Of a stretch of 64,000 nt of DNA, positions 54,127-63,523 are shown one piece after another. Under the pieces are notes generated by a model. It was not told the origin of the DNA and ran no database searches. It saw only the letters and a list, made by a program, of their open reading frames with translations. Made by a program: the position numbers and the translations under genes. How positions within the stretch are numbered: position 1 is the stretch's first letter; each line of letters opens with the position of its first letter. Origin of the DNA: Neorhizobium tomejilense (lineage in GTDB: Bacteria > Pseudomonadota > Alphaproteobacteria > Rhizobiales > Rhizobiaceae); contig PVBG01000003.1 of assembly GCA_002968845.1 (NCBI GenBank), forward strand, positions 248,001-312,000, written 5' to 3'.

Positions 54127-55449
54127 ATGGCAGACGCCCTCAAAGTCGGCATTGCGGGTCTCGGCACTGTGGGTGCCTCGCTCGTCCGGATCATCCAGAC
54201 CCGCGCGAATGAATTGGCAACGACGTGCGGCCGTGCGATAGAGATCACGGCGGTCACGGCACGCGACAGGTCGCGCGACCGCGGCATCGATATTTCCGGC
54301 ATCACCTGGTTCGACACGCCGGAAAAAATGGCCAACGAGGCCGATATCGACGTCTTTGTGGAACTGATGGGCGGCGCCTCGGGTGCTGCTGCCGATTCCG
54401 TTAAGGCAGCGCTGACGCGTGGTCTCCATGTGGTGACAGCCAACAAGGCGCTGCTTGCCGCGTCCGGTGTCGAGCTTGCAAAGATCGCTGAAGAAAAGAG
54501 CGTTCTCCTCAATTTCGAGGCGGCGGTTGCCGGCGGCATCCCGGTCATCAAGGCGCTTCGTGAATCCCTGACCGGCAACACGGTCTCGCGCGTCTACGGC
54601 ATCATGAACGGCACCTGCAACTACATCCTGACCCGGATGGAGAAGGAAGGCTTGTCGTTTGCCGATTGCCTCAAGGAAGCCCAGCGGCTCGGTTATGCGG
54701 AGGCCGATCCGGCCTTCGACATCGAGGGCAACGACACTGCCCACAAGCTTGCAATCCTGACGACGCTCGCCTTCGGCACGCAGATCGCCGCCGACGAGAT
54801 CTATCTCGAAGGCATCAGCAATATCTCGATCGAGGACATCCACGCGGCCGCCGATCTCGGCTACCGGATCAAGTTGCTGGGCGTCGCCCAATTGACTGAC
54901 AGCGGTATCGAGCAGCGCGTCCATCCGACCATGGTGCCGCACGACTCGGTGATCGCCCAGGTCGATGGCGTCACCAATGCGGTGGCGATCGAATCCGATA
55001 TCCTCGGTGAACTGCTGATGGTCGGTCCCGGCGCCGGCGGCAATGCGACCGCTTCCGCGGTTCTCGGCGATATTGCCGACATTGCCAAGAGCAGCCCGGG
55101 CGCTCAGCGTGTTCCGGTCCTCGGCACACCGGCCGCGTCGCTCGCGCCCTACAAGCGCGCCCGCATGCAGAGCCATGAGGGTGGTTATTTTATCCGCCTG
55201 ACGGTCGCCGACCGCACCGGCGTCTTTGCCAGTATCGCTGCCCGTATGGCCGAGAACGGCATCTCGCTGGAATCGATCATGCAGCGGGCCAAGCCGGACG
55301 CCGCGACGGACACGCCGAAGACGATCATTCTCGTCACCCACGCGACGATGGAGGATTCGATCCGTAAGGCGGTCGATGCGATCAAGGCGGAAAGCTATCT
55401 CGTCGGCGAGCCCCAGGTGATTCGCATCGAACGGCCCAAGGCTTTTTAA
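54127..55449 (+). CDS. hom: homoserine dehydrogenase
   Basis: A 440-residue enzyme reducing aspartate semialdehyde to homoserine for Thr and Met synthesis. The NAD(P) motif GIAGLGTVGASLVRII is near the N-terminus. VVTANKALLA, YGIMNGTCNYILTRME and EADPAFDIEGNDTAHKLAIL are family hallmarks. The C-terminal ACT domain (about residues 355-435, YFIRLTVADRTGVFASIAAR) indicates allosteric control. It is 60 bases after alaC. recJ follows, with no glpX between. Confidence 0.96.
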   Translation: MADALKVGIAGLGTVGASLVRIIQTRANELATTCGRAIEITAVTARDRSRDRGIDISGITWFDTPEKMANEADIDVFVELMGGASGAAADSVKAALTRGLHVVTANKALLAASGVELAKIAEEKSVLLNFEAAVAGGIPVIKALRESLTGNTVSRVYGIMNGTCNYILTRMEKEGLSFADCLKEAQRLGYAEADPAFDIEGNDTAHKLAILTTLAFGTQIAADEIYLEGISNISIEDIHAAADLGYRIKLLGVAQLTDSGIEQRVHPTMVPHDSVIAQVDGVTNAVAIESDILGELLMVGPGAGGNATASAVLGDIADIAKSSPGAQRVPVLGTPAASLAPYKRARMQSHEGGYFIRLTVADRTGVFASIAARMAENGISLESIMQRAKPDAATDTPKTIILVTHATMEDSIRKAVDAIKAESYLVGEPQVIRIERPKAF

Positions 55450-55942
55450 AAACACGTCGCTTCGAGAAGCCGGCGCTGCCGTTTCCTGTGGGTAACGCCG
55501 GAACCTTTCCAGAACCTCTGTGAAAAGCATGGCCGCAAAGGCTCACTGGCTGGCCGCTCCGGGGCCTCCGGACGTAGATTGTCGCTGGCAATCACTGTCG
55601 AGGAGGCTTGCGCGATCGCCATGAAGATGCGGGCCAAGAATACGTCGAAAATGAACACGCGGAACAAGGGATACCGGCTGCAACTCAGCGGCGTCCGCCC
55701 CGAGCCACATGGCTCTCCGTCCATGCGTTTCGCCCATGCCAATGATCAGCCGCGCGGTGACGGTGTTGAAGGGCGGGGTTTTGTTTTCCTGCTTGTGTTC
55801 TTCGCAGTCGCGGCCACCATCAGTGGCTCCGCATTCGTCTGGTCGATGCTGTGACCGGCCGGTTACCGAAAGATCGCGAGATCCGACCGGCAATCCCGTC
55901 AAAGCGATTCCTCTTGCTCTCGCGATACGCTAAAAGCGCTCC
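55450..55942 (+). other. 493-base gap between hom and recJ, possible small membrane protein
   Basis: Rhizobial genomes commonly carry glpX (fructose-1,6-bisphosphatase class II) here; it is absent. A frame at 55579-55854 (TTG start, or ATG at 55621) would give up to 91 residues, ending in a hydrophobic helix (GFVFLLVFFAVAATISGSAF). It lacks a strong ribosome-binding site, so I do not call it a gene with confidence. Confidence 0.4.
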
Positions 55943-57775
55943 ATGACCAGAATTTTCTCCGCGCTTTCGTCGACAGTGGAAACGGTTGATCCCGTCCCGC
56001 GCGCATTCCTCGGCGTTGAACGCTCCGCGGGCGATCAGCGGTGGGTGTCGCGTCTCGATCAGGCAGCCCAGAACCGGGCGCTGGCGATCGCCCAGATCCA
56101 TGGGATTCCAGACCTCGTCGCCCGCGTGCTTGCGGGTCGCGGCGTGACGCTCGACGATGCCCCGGCTTTCCTCGATCCGACCATCCGCTCGCTGATGCCG
56201 GATCCCTATACGCTCACCGATTGCGAAAAGGCGGTGCTGCGGCTCGCCGACGCGATCGCCAGGCAGGAGAAGGTGGCGATCTTCGGCGATTACGACGTCG
56301 ACGGCGCATCCTCCTCGGCATTGCTCTACCGGTTCCTCCGCCACTTCGGCGTCGAGGCGGAAATCTATATTCCGGACCGCATCTTCGAAGGGTACGGCCC
56401 CAATCCGACGGCGATCCGCCAGCTGATCGCCAACGGCGCCAACCTCATCGTCACCGTCGACTGCGGCTCCACCAGCCATGATGCGCTTGCCGCGGCGCGC
56501 GACGAGGGCTGCGACGTCGTGGTCATCGATCACCACCAGCTCGGCCACGAACTGCCGCTGTGCCTGGCGCTCGTCAATCCGAATCGCGAGGACGATCTTT
56601 CGGGCCAGGGCCATCTCTGTGCCGCCGGCGTGGTTTTCCTGGTTCTGGTCGCCGCCGCGCGCCACATGCGGCAGATCGGAGATCCGCGCGCCGGATCGCT
56701 CGACCTGCTCGCCTGGCTCGATATCGTTGCGCTGGCGACGGTCTGCGACGTGGTGCCGCTGAAGGGGCTCAACCGCGCCTATGTGGTCAAGGGCCTGCTT
56801 GCGGCCCGCCACATGGGCAATGCCGGGCTTTCGGCGCTGTTCCGCAAGGCAGGCCTTGGCGGCCCGGTGACGCCCTATCATTTCGGCTTCCTGATCGGCC
56901 CGCGCATCAATGCCGGCGGACGGATCGGCGATGCGGCGCTCGGCAGCCGTCTGCTGACGCTGGAAGATTCGATCGAGGCCGAGGTGATCGCCGCTCGGCT
57001 GGACGAGCTCAACCGCGAGCGGCAGGCCATGGAAGCCGCCATGCTTGCCGAGGCGGAAGCCGAAGTGCTGGCCGAATACGGGAACGGCGAGGGGGCCAAC
57101 GTCATCGTCACGGCGCGCGACAAGTGGCATCCCGGCATCGTCGGGCTGATCGCGGCGCGGCTGAAGGAGAAATTCAAGCGGCCGGCTTTCGCGATCGCCT
57201 TCGATCCGTCCGGCAGGGGAACCGGTTCCGGCCGCTCGATCAACGGTTTCGACATGGGCCGCATGGTGCGAGCGGCGGTGGATACCGGCCTGCTCGTCAA
57301 GGGCGGCGGCCACGCCATGGCGGCGGGGTTGACGGTCGAGCGCAGCAATCTCGGCCGCCTGCGCGCCTTCTTCGAGGAGATGGCGGGCGAGGGCGTGCCG
57401 GCGCTGGTCACCAATCACGTGCTGAAGATCGATGGCGCGCTTTCCGCTTCCGGTGCGACGCTCGAACTTTTCGACCAGCTCGAACAGGCCGGCCCCTATG
57501 GGTCCGGTCATTCGCAGCCGGTGTTTGCGATCCCGGCCCACCGGCTGAAGGATGCCCGCCTGGTCGGGACCGCGCATATCAAGGTGACGCTGGAGGCGGC
57601 CGACGGCTCGCGGCTCGAAGGCATAGCCTTCCGCGCCGCCGAAACGCCGCTCGGCAATATGCTACTGAATTCCCGGGGCGCCCAGATCCACGCCGCCGGC
57701 TGCCTCAGTGCAGACCAATGGCAGAGCACCCGCCGGATGCAGCTCCGCCTGCTCGACGCGGTGAGGGCGCCGTAA
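55943..57775 (+). CDS. recJ: single-stranded-DNA-specific exonuclease RecJ
   Basis: A 610-residue 5'-3' exonuclease for recombination and mismatch repair. DHH-domain metal motifs appear as AIFGDYDVDGASSSALLYRF, VTVDCGST and VIDHHQLGHELP. The DHHA1 motif is KGGGHAMAAGLTV (about residues 453-465) and an OB-fold C-terminus follows. Length is normal. It ends 51 bases before the first tRNA-Glu gene on the other strand. Confidence 0.96.
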   Translation: MTRIFSALSSTVETVDPVPRAFLGVERSAGDQRWVSRLDQAAQNRALAIAQIHGIPDLVARVLAGRGVTLDDAPAFLDPTIRSLMPDPYTLTDCEKAVLRLADAIARQEKVAIFGDYDVDGASSSALLYRFLRHFGVEAEIYIPDRIFEGYGPNPTAIRQLIANGANLIVTVDCGSTSHDALAAARDEGCDVVVIDHHQLGHELPLCLALVNPNREDDLSGQGHLCAAGVVFLVLVAAARHMRQIGDPRAGSLDLLAWLDIVALATVCDVVPLKGLNRAYVVKGLLAARHMGNAGLSALFRKAGLGGPVTPYHFGFLIGPRINAGGRIGDAALGSRLLTLEDSIEAEVIAARLDELNRERQAMEAAMLAEAEAEVLAEYGNGEGANVIVTARDKWHPGIVGLIAARLKEKFKRPAFAIAFDPSGRGTGSGRSINGFDMGRMVRAAVDTGLLVKGGGHAMAAGLTVERSNLGRLRAFFEEMAGEGVPALVTNHVLKIDGALSASGATLELFDQLEQAGPYGSGHSQPVFAIPAHRLKDARLVGTAHIKVTLEAADGSRLEGIAFRAAETPLGNMLLNSRGAQIHAAGCLSADQWQSTRRMQLRLLDAVRAP

Positions 57776-57825
57776 GGAAGCTGGTCGATTTTCGGGATGG
57801 GATCCGCTTTTGCGGAGAGAGGAAG

Positions 57826-57900
57826 TGGCACGCCCTAGGGGAGTCGAACCCCTCTTCCCAGAATGAAAATCTGGTGTCCTAACCGATAGACGAAGGGCGC
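57826..57900 (-). tRNA. tRNA-Glu (anticodon UUC), copy 1
   Basis: A 75-base tRNA with encoded CCA: acceptor GCGCCCT/AGGGCGT, anticodon stem CCAGA/TCTGG with loop TTTTCAT (anticodon TTC), T-loop GTTCGACTC. Its sequence is identical to the second copy at 58061-58135. Confidence 0.97.
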
Positions 57901-57920
57901 GTGCGCTTCGTGGTGGCGCC

Positions 57921-57949
57921 CTTATAGTCAGGGTGTTTGTATCCCGCAA
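57921..57949 (-). promoter_or_regulatory. candidate promoter of tRNA-Glu copy 1
   Basis: Minus-strand TTGCGG and TATAAG are spaced by exactly 17 bases, with -10 about 21 bases from the tRNA 5' end. Confidence 0.6.
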
Positions 57950-58060
57950 GCGCAAAATTGCATTTTTAAGCGCTTGCGAACGCAAAAAATCGCGCGGCCG
58001 CAAGATGGCGTGCGAAAGCTGGATACGGAAATAAAAACAAAAGCTTGGGGGAGGTGGAAG

Positions 58061-58135
58061 TGGCACGCCCTAGGGGAGTCGAACCCCTCTTCCCAGAATG
58101 AAAATCTGGTGTCCTAACCGATAGACGAAGGGCGC
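58061..58135 (-). tRNA. tRNA-Glu (anticodon UUC), copy 2
   Basis: Identical in sequence to the copy at 57826-57900, 160 bases away and on the same strand. The near-identical flanks point to a tandem duplication. Confidence 0.97.
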
Positions 58136-58152
58136 CTGCGCTTCGTGGCGCT

Positions 58153-58181
58153 CTTATAGAGAGGGGATTTCTTTCCTGCAA
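58153..58181 (-). promoter_or_regulatory. candidate promoter of tRNA-Glu copy 2
   Basis: Minus-strand TTGCAG and TATAAG are spaced by 17 bases, the same layout as for copy 1. Confidence 0.6.
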
Positions 58182-58256
58182 GCGCCAAAGCCATCTTTTT
58201 TACAAAAAAATGACGGCTTTTCCGGCGCCGGCGGTTTGAATGAAAATGGCGTCAAA

Positions 58257-58805
58257 TCAGCAGCTTAAAGGCGTGCCCTGAGCATCGGCCCCGCAGGCTG
58301 CGGCGGGCACCGCCTGCGGCGTGCTGTAGACGCTGGCGGTGGTGGCGTTGAAATTCCGCCGCGGCAGATTGGCCGGAACCGGGCCGTTGCCGGATGGGGC
58401 GGCCGCAGCCATCGGCGGGTTCGCCGAAAAGATCGTACCGCTGTCGGCGCGCACGCCGGTCGATTGCGTCGCAAGGCCCGCGATCGAGGCCTGCTGTGGC
58501 TGTGCAGGTGCCGGCGGGAACGTGTTTTCCGCGGTGGGAACGGCGGCCGGCGCGGTTGCCGCCGGTGCTTGGGCTGCCTGCGCTTCTGCCTTGGGGATGG
58601 CCGGATCGGTACGACGGTTCGAGGCCGTGGTGCCGCCCTTGGCAAGGATGCCCTTGGCGCTCGCCGCCACCGTGGTGCGCGGCGCCGGTGTCGTGGCGTC
58701 AGCCGTCTTTTTCGTGGTGGTGCAGCCACTGAGCGTCAGCGTGGAAAGGCAGACGATTGCCAGCGTCATGCGGACGTTCGAACAAAGGAAAGGCGTTTTT
58801 GGCAA
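58257..58805 (-). CDS. Ala/Pro-rich lipoprotein of unknown function
   Basis: A 182-residue protein with lipobox LTLSGCTTT (Cys about residue 28). The mature part is Ala/Pro/Thr-rich and low-complexity, ending in a short Cys-containing tail (ACGADAQGTPLSC). The start is uncertain: TTG at 58805 gives a normal charged signal peptide, while ATG at 58769 would leave a very short one. No domain recognised. Confidence 0.7.
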   Translation of the reverse strand: MPKTPFLCSNVRMTLAIVCLSTLTLSGCTTTKKTADATTPAPRTTVAASAKGILAKGGTTASNRRTDPAIPKAEAQAAQAPAATAPAAVPTAENTFPPAPAQPQQASIAGLATQSTGVRADSGTIFSANPPMAAAAPSGNGPVPANLPRRNFNATTASVYSTPQAVPAAACGADAQGTPLSC

Positions 58806-58945
58806 GGCATGCCCCGTCGGCTCGTATCGCGGGCGTCATGCCGCGAATCATCGTGCCCGAGCATCTCGCGGAAGGCCGCCATGGACAAGCCGGTCAGGGC
58901 AGGCGAGGTCAGCCTGGGGCAAGGTTGGGCCAAGGTGGGGGAAAG

Positions 58946-58981
58946 AACGCGGCGGTTGAGTAAAAAAGAAGCCGCCGCGTT
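58946..58981 (-). terminator. hairpin after gloA, possible terminator
   Basis: A 10-base stem (AACGCGGCGG/CCGCCGCGTT) with a T-rich loop on the minus strand, followed by TTCTTTC. It lies just past the gloA stop. Terminator function is only likely. Confidence 0.45.
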
Positions 58982-58989
58982 GAAAAATC

Positions 58990-59430
58990 TTACCAGCTGC
59001 CGATATTCGGAGCTGAAGCCCAGGGTTCGGCAACCGGCAGGTTGTCGCCTTTCTGGAGGAGTTCGATCGAAATGCCGTCCGGCGAGCGGACAAAGGCCAT
59101 CCGGCCTTCGCGCGGCGGACGGTTGATGGTGATGCCGTTGTCCGAAAGATGCTGGCAGAAATCGTAGATGTTATCGACCTCATAGGCGAGGTGACCAAAA
59201 TTGCGTCCGCCGGTATAATCTTCCGTGTCCCAATTGTAGGTCAGCTCGACGCAGGGGGCGAGAACGTCCTTGGCGTCGCTGAGATCGTCGGGGGCCGCGA
59301 GGAAGACCAGCGTGAAGCGGCCCTTCTCGTTGTCGATGCGGCGGATCTCTTTCAGGCCGAAAACGGTGGTGTAGAAATGAAGTGAGGCGTCCAGGTCTTT
59401 CACCCGGACCATGGTATGAAGATAACGCAT
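58990..59430 (-). CDS. gloA: lactoylglutathione lyase (glyoxalase I)
   Basis: A 146-residue metalloenzyme converting the methylglyoxal-glutathione hemithioacetal to lactoylglutathione. The start MRYLHTMVRVKDLDASLHFY and metal ligands in GHLAYEVDNIYDF and GISIELLQKG fit the Ni/Co-type bacterial enzyme. GGAGGGAGACACC precedes the ATG at 59430, far better than the upstream frame. It is divergent from the cold-shock-domain gene. Confidence 0.94.
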   Translation of the reverse strand: MRYLHTMVRVKDLDASLHFYTTVFGLKEIRRIDNEKGRFTLVFLAAPDDLSDAKDVLAPCVELTYNWDTEDYTGGRNFGHLAYEVDNIYDFCQHLSDNGITINRPPREGRMAFVRSPDGISIELLQKGDNLPVAEPWASAPNIGSW

Positions 59431-59652
59431 TATGGTGTCTCCCTCCGATAAATCCAGTCGCCGATAGACCTCGTTCGGGTCCTTGCTGGATATGGCGCAG
59501 ACGCCAGCCTGGAGCAAGCCACTCCAGATAGAGATGAAGGTGGATAAAGCCAAGGCAGGGACTTGCGCTAGATGGTTAGCAGGATGTTAATCTATCCTCT
59601 AAGAATCAGTTGATCGTCACGTCGTAACGCGTAATCGAGGGGCCGACAGGAT

Positions 59653-60231
59653 ATGGCAGACAGAATGTCATCGAAAGACGTTGGCAGTTTCGAAGAGCTT
59701 CCGGGCGAGCCGGTCGAGCTGATCGAAATCACCGGCGTCGTCAAATGGTTCGATGTGGCCAAGGGGTTCGGCTTCATCGTTCCCGATAACGGCATGCAGG
59801 ATGTGCTTCTGCACGTGACCTGCCTTCGTCGAGACGGATACCAGACCATTCTGGAGGGCACGCGCATCGTCGCGATGATCCAGAAGCGGGATCGCGGCTA
59901 CCAGGCGTTCCGCATCCTGTCCATGGATCAGTCCACCGCCGTCCATCCCTCGGATCTTCCACCGGTGCGTACCCACGTACAGGTGACTGCGACCAGCGGT
60001 CTGGAACGGGCTCTGGTGAAGTGGTTCAACCGCACCAAGGGTTTCGGCTTCCTGACGCGCGGCGAGGGGACGGAAGATATCTTCGTGCACATGGAAACGC
60101 TGCGCCGCTTCGGCCTCACCGAGCTGCGCCCCGGCCAGGTCGTGCTGGTGCGCTTCGGACCGGGTGACAAGGGCCTGATGGCGGCGGAAATCCACCCCGA
60201 TAATCCCAATCCCGTGAGCCGGTCGCACTGA
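59653..60231 (+). CDS. double cold-shock-domain protein
   Basis: A 192-residue protein with two cold shock domains. The first lies at about residues 27-90 ([20 protein letters not shown], then DVLLHV). The second is at about 117-185 ([29 protein letters not shown]). Each has the RNP-1-like KGFGF motif; the first domain lacks the usual FVH RNP-2 and reads LLHV. A single-stranded nucleic-acid-binding role is expected. Its stop overlaps the DUF192 ATG (TGATG). Confidence 0.93.
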   Translation: MADRMSSKDVGSFEELPGEPVELIEITGVVKWFDVAKGFGFIVPDNGMQDVLLHVTCLRRDGYQTILEGTRIVAMIQKRDRGYQAFRILSMDQSTAVHPSDLPPVRTHVQVTATSGLERALVKWFNRTKGFGFLTRGEGTEDIFVHMETLRRFGLTELRPGQVVLVRFGPGDKGLMAAEIHPDNPNPVSRSH

Positions 60232-60710
60232 TGCGTTTCTCGTTTCCATCGTTTCTGAAAAGCGCCCTTGCGGCGCTTTTTCTCATCTTGGCGGGCAGCG
60301 CGGTTGCGCAGGACGTGACCTTTCCGCGCGAGGAGCTTTTGATCAGGACTGCGGCCGGCCAGGCCTACAAGTTTTCCGTCGAGCTCGCTTTCACCGATGC
60401 CCAGCGCGAGCGGGGGCTGATGTATCGCAAGGTGATGCCGCCGGATGCCGGCATGCTCTTCGATTTCGGCACGCCGCGGCCGGTCTCGATGTGGATGGAG
60501 AACACTATCCTTTCCCTCGACATGCTCTTCATTCAGGGCGACGGCACGATCTCGCACATCCGCGAGAACGCCGTGCCCTATTCGCGCGACATTATCGATT
60601 CGCGCGGACCTGTGAAATTTGTGCTGGAGCTCAATGCCGGCCGCTCCAAGTCGCTCGGCATCAAGGTGGGCGACAAGGTTATCAGCAAACGCATCGGCAA
60701 TCAGTGGTGA
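60231..60710 (+). CDS. DUF192 family secreted protein
   Basis: A 159-residue protein with a Sec signal peptide (FLKSALAALFLILAGSAVAQ). The DUF192 domain begins near residue 50 (FTDAQRERGLMYRKVMPPDA) and includes PRPVSMWMENTILSLDMLFI. Function unknown, presumably periplasmic. It is coupled to the cold-shock gene by a one-base overlap. Confidence 0.9.
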   Translation: MRFSFPSFLKSALAALFLILAGSAVAQDVTFPREELLIRTAAGQAYKFSVELAFTDAQRERGLMYRKVMPPDAGMLFDFGTPRPVSMWMENTILSLDMLFIQGDGTISHIRENAVPYSRDIIDSRGPVKFVLELNAGRSKSLGIKVGDKVISKRIGNQW

Positions 60711-60781
60711 TCCCCAGTGGTGATCCTGTGGGGTTATCCTCGGCTTGTTTGCTTTAGCGTAACCGCGGTTCCATTTTGCTG

Positions 60782-60810
60782 TTGCGGCACAGTGGGGAAC
60801 CGTGTATCTC
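60782..60810 (+). promoter_or_regulatory. candidate promoter of tRNA-Pro
   Basis: TTGCGG and TATCTC are spaced by 17 bases, ending 17 bases before the tRNA 5' end. Confidence 0.5.
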
Positions 60811-60826
60811 GCAACCACCGTCGGAA

Positions 60827-60903
<77 letters not shown>

Positions 60904-61261
60904 TTCGAAATCCCTGCGGGGTAAGGCTTGCAAGCGAAGCCTAAAGCAATTCCTAGAACTTGCCGCCACCGATACGGCTTCCGCCACCTCCTGGACCGTG
61001 GCGGCATGAAAACGCCCTCCGAAGAGGGTTCTCATTCTTGCTCCCTAGCCACGACCCATCGCTGCCTGCTCCGTAGTATGGGGCTTTCGCAGCCGTCGTA
61101 GTCTTTCCCATCCGTCTCGCTTCGTGTCTTTCGCTGAGACCCCGGGGATATTAGCGGAAATCACTCCGTCTCAAAAACTGGGTCTGCGTCATCATGCAGA
61201 TCAGTCACCGTAGACCGAGTCCGAGAGAGTTTGAGACGATCTTCGGATCAGGCAACGTGGG

Positions 61262-61408
61262 AACGATCGCTGCCGTCTTCCTGTCGTCAATCGCGACAAA
61301 CGGCTGACGGGCGTCATTTCGCTCGGGGATGCCGCCCTTGCGGACGCCGCCGCTGCGGGAGCCGGATTGAAGAAGGTTTCCCGTCTGGGCGGCGCTCACG
61401 CCCACTGA
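61262..61408 (+). pseudogene. remnant of a CBS-domain protein gene (C-terminal end only)
   Basis: One frame reads RLPVVNRDKRLTGVISLGDA and ends LKKVSRLGGAHAH before a stop codon. This is the characteristic C-terminus of rhizobial CBS-domain proteins. In-frame stops occur just upstream (nearest at 61232), no start or ribosome site is visible, and the rest of the CBS pair is missing. It lies within 587 bases (60904-61490) otherwise without a gene. A small CCCTC/GAGGG hairpin there (61010-61023) could end tRNA-Pro transcription. Confidence 0.7.
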
Positions 61409-61490
61409 CGAATGAACGCGCATCCGGTGTCGTGCATCGGAACTAAACCGGCAGCCGCAGGTTCGGGACGCTCAATCAGGAGGACGTCTC

Positions 61491-62660
61491 ATGAAAGCTC
61501 TCACCTGGCACGGCAAGCACGACATCCGCTGCGAACGTGTTCCGGATCCGGAAATTCAGGATGGCAGGGATGCCATCATCAAGGTCACCGCCTGCGCCAT
61601 CTGCGGCTCCGACCTGCACCTCTTCGACGGCGTAATGCCGGAAATGCACAGCGGCGACATCATGGGCCACGAGACGATGGGTGAAGTCGTCGAGGTCGGC
61701 CGGGACAACGCCAAGCTGAAAGTCGGGGATCGGGTCGTGGTTCCCTTCACGATCTCCTGTGGCGAATGCTTCTTCTGCCAGCGCGGCTTTTATTCCGGCT
61801 GTGAACGCTCCAATCCCGACCGCAGCAAGGTGACCAAGCTGTGGGGCAATTCCCCGGCCGGGCTGTTCGGTTACTCGCATCTGCTTGGCGGCTATAGCGG
61901 CGGTCAAGCCGAGTACCTACGTGTTCCCTATGCCGATGTCGGACCGATCAAAGTCCCGGAAGGGCTGAGCGACGAACAGGTCCTGTTTCTCTCCGACATC
62001 TTCCCGACTGGTTACATGGCCGCGGACTTCTGCAACATCCAGCCGGGCGACACCATCGCCATCTGGGGCTGCGGCCCAGTAGGCCAGATGGCAATCCGCT
62101 CCGCCTTCCTGCTCGGCGCCGAGAGGGTCATCGCCGTCGACACCGTGCCGGAGCGGCTGGCGCTCGCAGCCTCCGCCGGCGCGCTCACTCTCGATTTCCT
62201 CGACGAGGACATCTACGACCGGATCATGGAATTGACCCGTGGTCGCGGCGCGGATGCCTGCATCGATGCGGTCGGCACCGAAGCGGATGCCTCGGCGAGC
62301 TGGGACTCACGCATCGACCGGATCAAGGTCGCGACCTTCATGGGCACCGACCGGCCGCACGTCCTGCGCCAGGCGATCCATTGCTGCCGCAATTTCGGAA
62401 CCGTGTCGATCGTCGGCGTTTATGGCGGCTTTCTCGACAAGATCCCCATGGGATCCGCGATCAACCGCGGCCTGACCTTCAAAATGGCTCAGACGCCGGT
62501 GCAGCGCTACCTGCCGATCCTCATGGAGCGCATCCAGAAGGGAGAGATCGATCCGTCCTTCGTCATCACCCATCGAGCTGCTCTGGAGGACGGGCCGGAG
62601 CTCTACAAGACCTTCCGCGACAAGCAGGACGGCTGCATCAAAGTCGTCATGAAACCCTGA
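61491..62660 (+). CDS. zinc-dependent alcohol dehydrogenase (formaldehyde-dehydrogenase-like)
   Basis: A 389-residue medium-chain dehydrogenase. Catalytic zinc region: [13 protein letters not shown] and [13 protein letters not shown]. Structural zinc: [15 protein letters not shown]. The Rossmann motif is [16 protein letters not shown] (about residues 187-202). It belongs to the FDH-like group often found in stress-response clusters with an SDR and CBS protein, as here. AGGAGGACG precedes the ATG. The true substrate is not known. Confidence 0.94.
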   Translation: MKALTWHGKHDIRCERVPDPEIQDGRDAIIKVTACAICGSDLHLFDGVMPEMHSGDIMGHETMGEVVEVGRDNAKLKVGDRVVVPFTISCGECFFCQRGFYSGCERSNPDRSKVTKLWGNSPAGLFGYSHLLGGYSGGQAEYLRVPYADVGPIKVPEGLSDEQVLFLSDIFPTGYMAADFCNIQPGDTIAIWGCGPVGQMAIRSAFLLGAERVIAVDTVPERLALAASAGALTLDFLDEDIYDRIMELTRGRGADACIDAVGTEADASASWDSRIDRIKVATFMGTDRPHVLRQAIHCCRNFGTVSIVGVYGGFLDKIPMGSAINRGLTFKMAQTPVQRYLPILMERIQKGEIDPSFVITHRAALEDGPELYKTFRDKQDGCIKVVMKP

Positions 62661-62673
62661 AAAGGAGAGAAAC

Positions 62674-63474
62674 ATGAATCCCGTGGAAACAGGCAGGGGC
62701 CTTGCGGTCGTCACCGGCGCATCGACCGGCATCGGTTACGAACTGGCGAAATGCGCGGCACAGGATGGTTACGACCTCGTCATCGCCGCCGATGAGCCGC
62801 AGATCCAGGACGCAGGGGTAAAGCTCAGGGAGTTCGGCGGCAAGGTCGAGGCGATGCAGGCGGATCTTGCCACGCCGGATGGCGTAAGGCGATTCGTGGC
62901 GGGTATTACCGCGCTCGGACGGCCGGTCGACCTGCTGATGGCCAATGCGGGCAGGGGTCTGGGCAACGGTTTTCTCGACGAAGACATTCGCGAAGTACAG
63001 CGCGTCGTCGATACCAATATCAGCGGCACGATCGCGCTGGTCCATGACATCGGCAACCGCATGCGGGCGCGCGGCCAGGGCCGCATTCTCTTCACCGGTT
63101 CGATCGCCGGCTTCGTGCCGGGAACCTTCCAGGCTGCCTATAACGGCACCAAAGCCTTCATCAATTCCTTCTCCTTCGCGTTACGTGAGGAACTGAAGGA
63201 TACCGGCATCACGGTGACCTGCCTGATGCCCGGTGCGACGGACACCGAGTTCTTCGAACGCGCCGACCTCCTGGACACCCAGGTCGGTCAGTCCAAAAAG
63301 GACCATCCGGCTGTCGTGGCAAAGATCGGTTACAATGCGATGATGGATGGCGAAGGCGATGTCGTTTCGGGCTGGAAGAACAAGCTGATGTCGGCGGCCG
63401 CCAATGTCACGCCGGCCGGCATGCTCGCCAAGCAGCACCGCAAGATGGCCGAACCCGGCTCAGCCAACAACTGA
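62674..63474 (+). CDS. short-chain dehydrogenase/reductase (classical SDR)
   Basis: A 266-residue SDR with the cofactor motif VVTGASTGIGYELAK at about residues 11-25, the NAG motif (LLMANAGRGL), the active Ser in FTGSIAGFVPG and Tyr/Lys in YNGTK. The C-terminal part has a short extension. It starts 14 bases after the alcohol dehydrogenase stop codon (AAGGAGAGAAAC upstream), so they form one operon. Confidence 0.94.
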   Translation: MNPVETGRGLAVVTGASTGIGYELAKCAAQDGYDLVIAADEPQIQDAGVKLREFGGKVEAMQADLATPDGVRRFVAGITALGRPVDLLMANAGRGLGNGFLDEDIREVQRVVDTNISGTIALVHDIGNRMRARGQGRILFTGSIAGFVPGTFQAAYNGTKAFINSFSFALREELKDTGITVTCLMPGATDTEFFERADLLDTQVGQSKKDHPAVVAKIGYNAMMDGEGDVVSGWKNKLMSAAANVTPAGMLAKQHRKMAEPGSANN

Positions 63475-63487
63475 TCAGATCATTCGA

Positions 63488-63510
63488 GGCGGGCCTTCCG
63501 GCCCGCCTTT
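63488..63510 (+). terminator. terminator after the SDR gene
   Basis: GGCGGGCC, loop TTCC, GGCCCGCC followed by TTTG. It lies 13 bases beyond the stop codon, between convergent genes. Confidence 0.75.
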
Positions 63511-63523
63511 GCCAACTCTCCCG

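Noticed and set aside
52474..55530. Very long open frame on the minus strand (over 1,000 codons)
   Set aside because: It is antisense to alaC and hom, which have clear family motifs and ribosome-binding sites. Long antisense frames are expected in GC-rich DNA.
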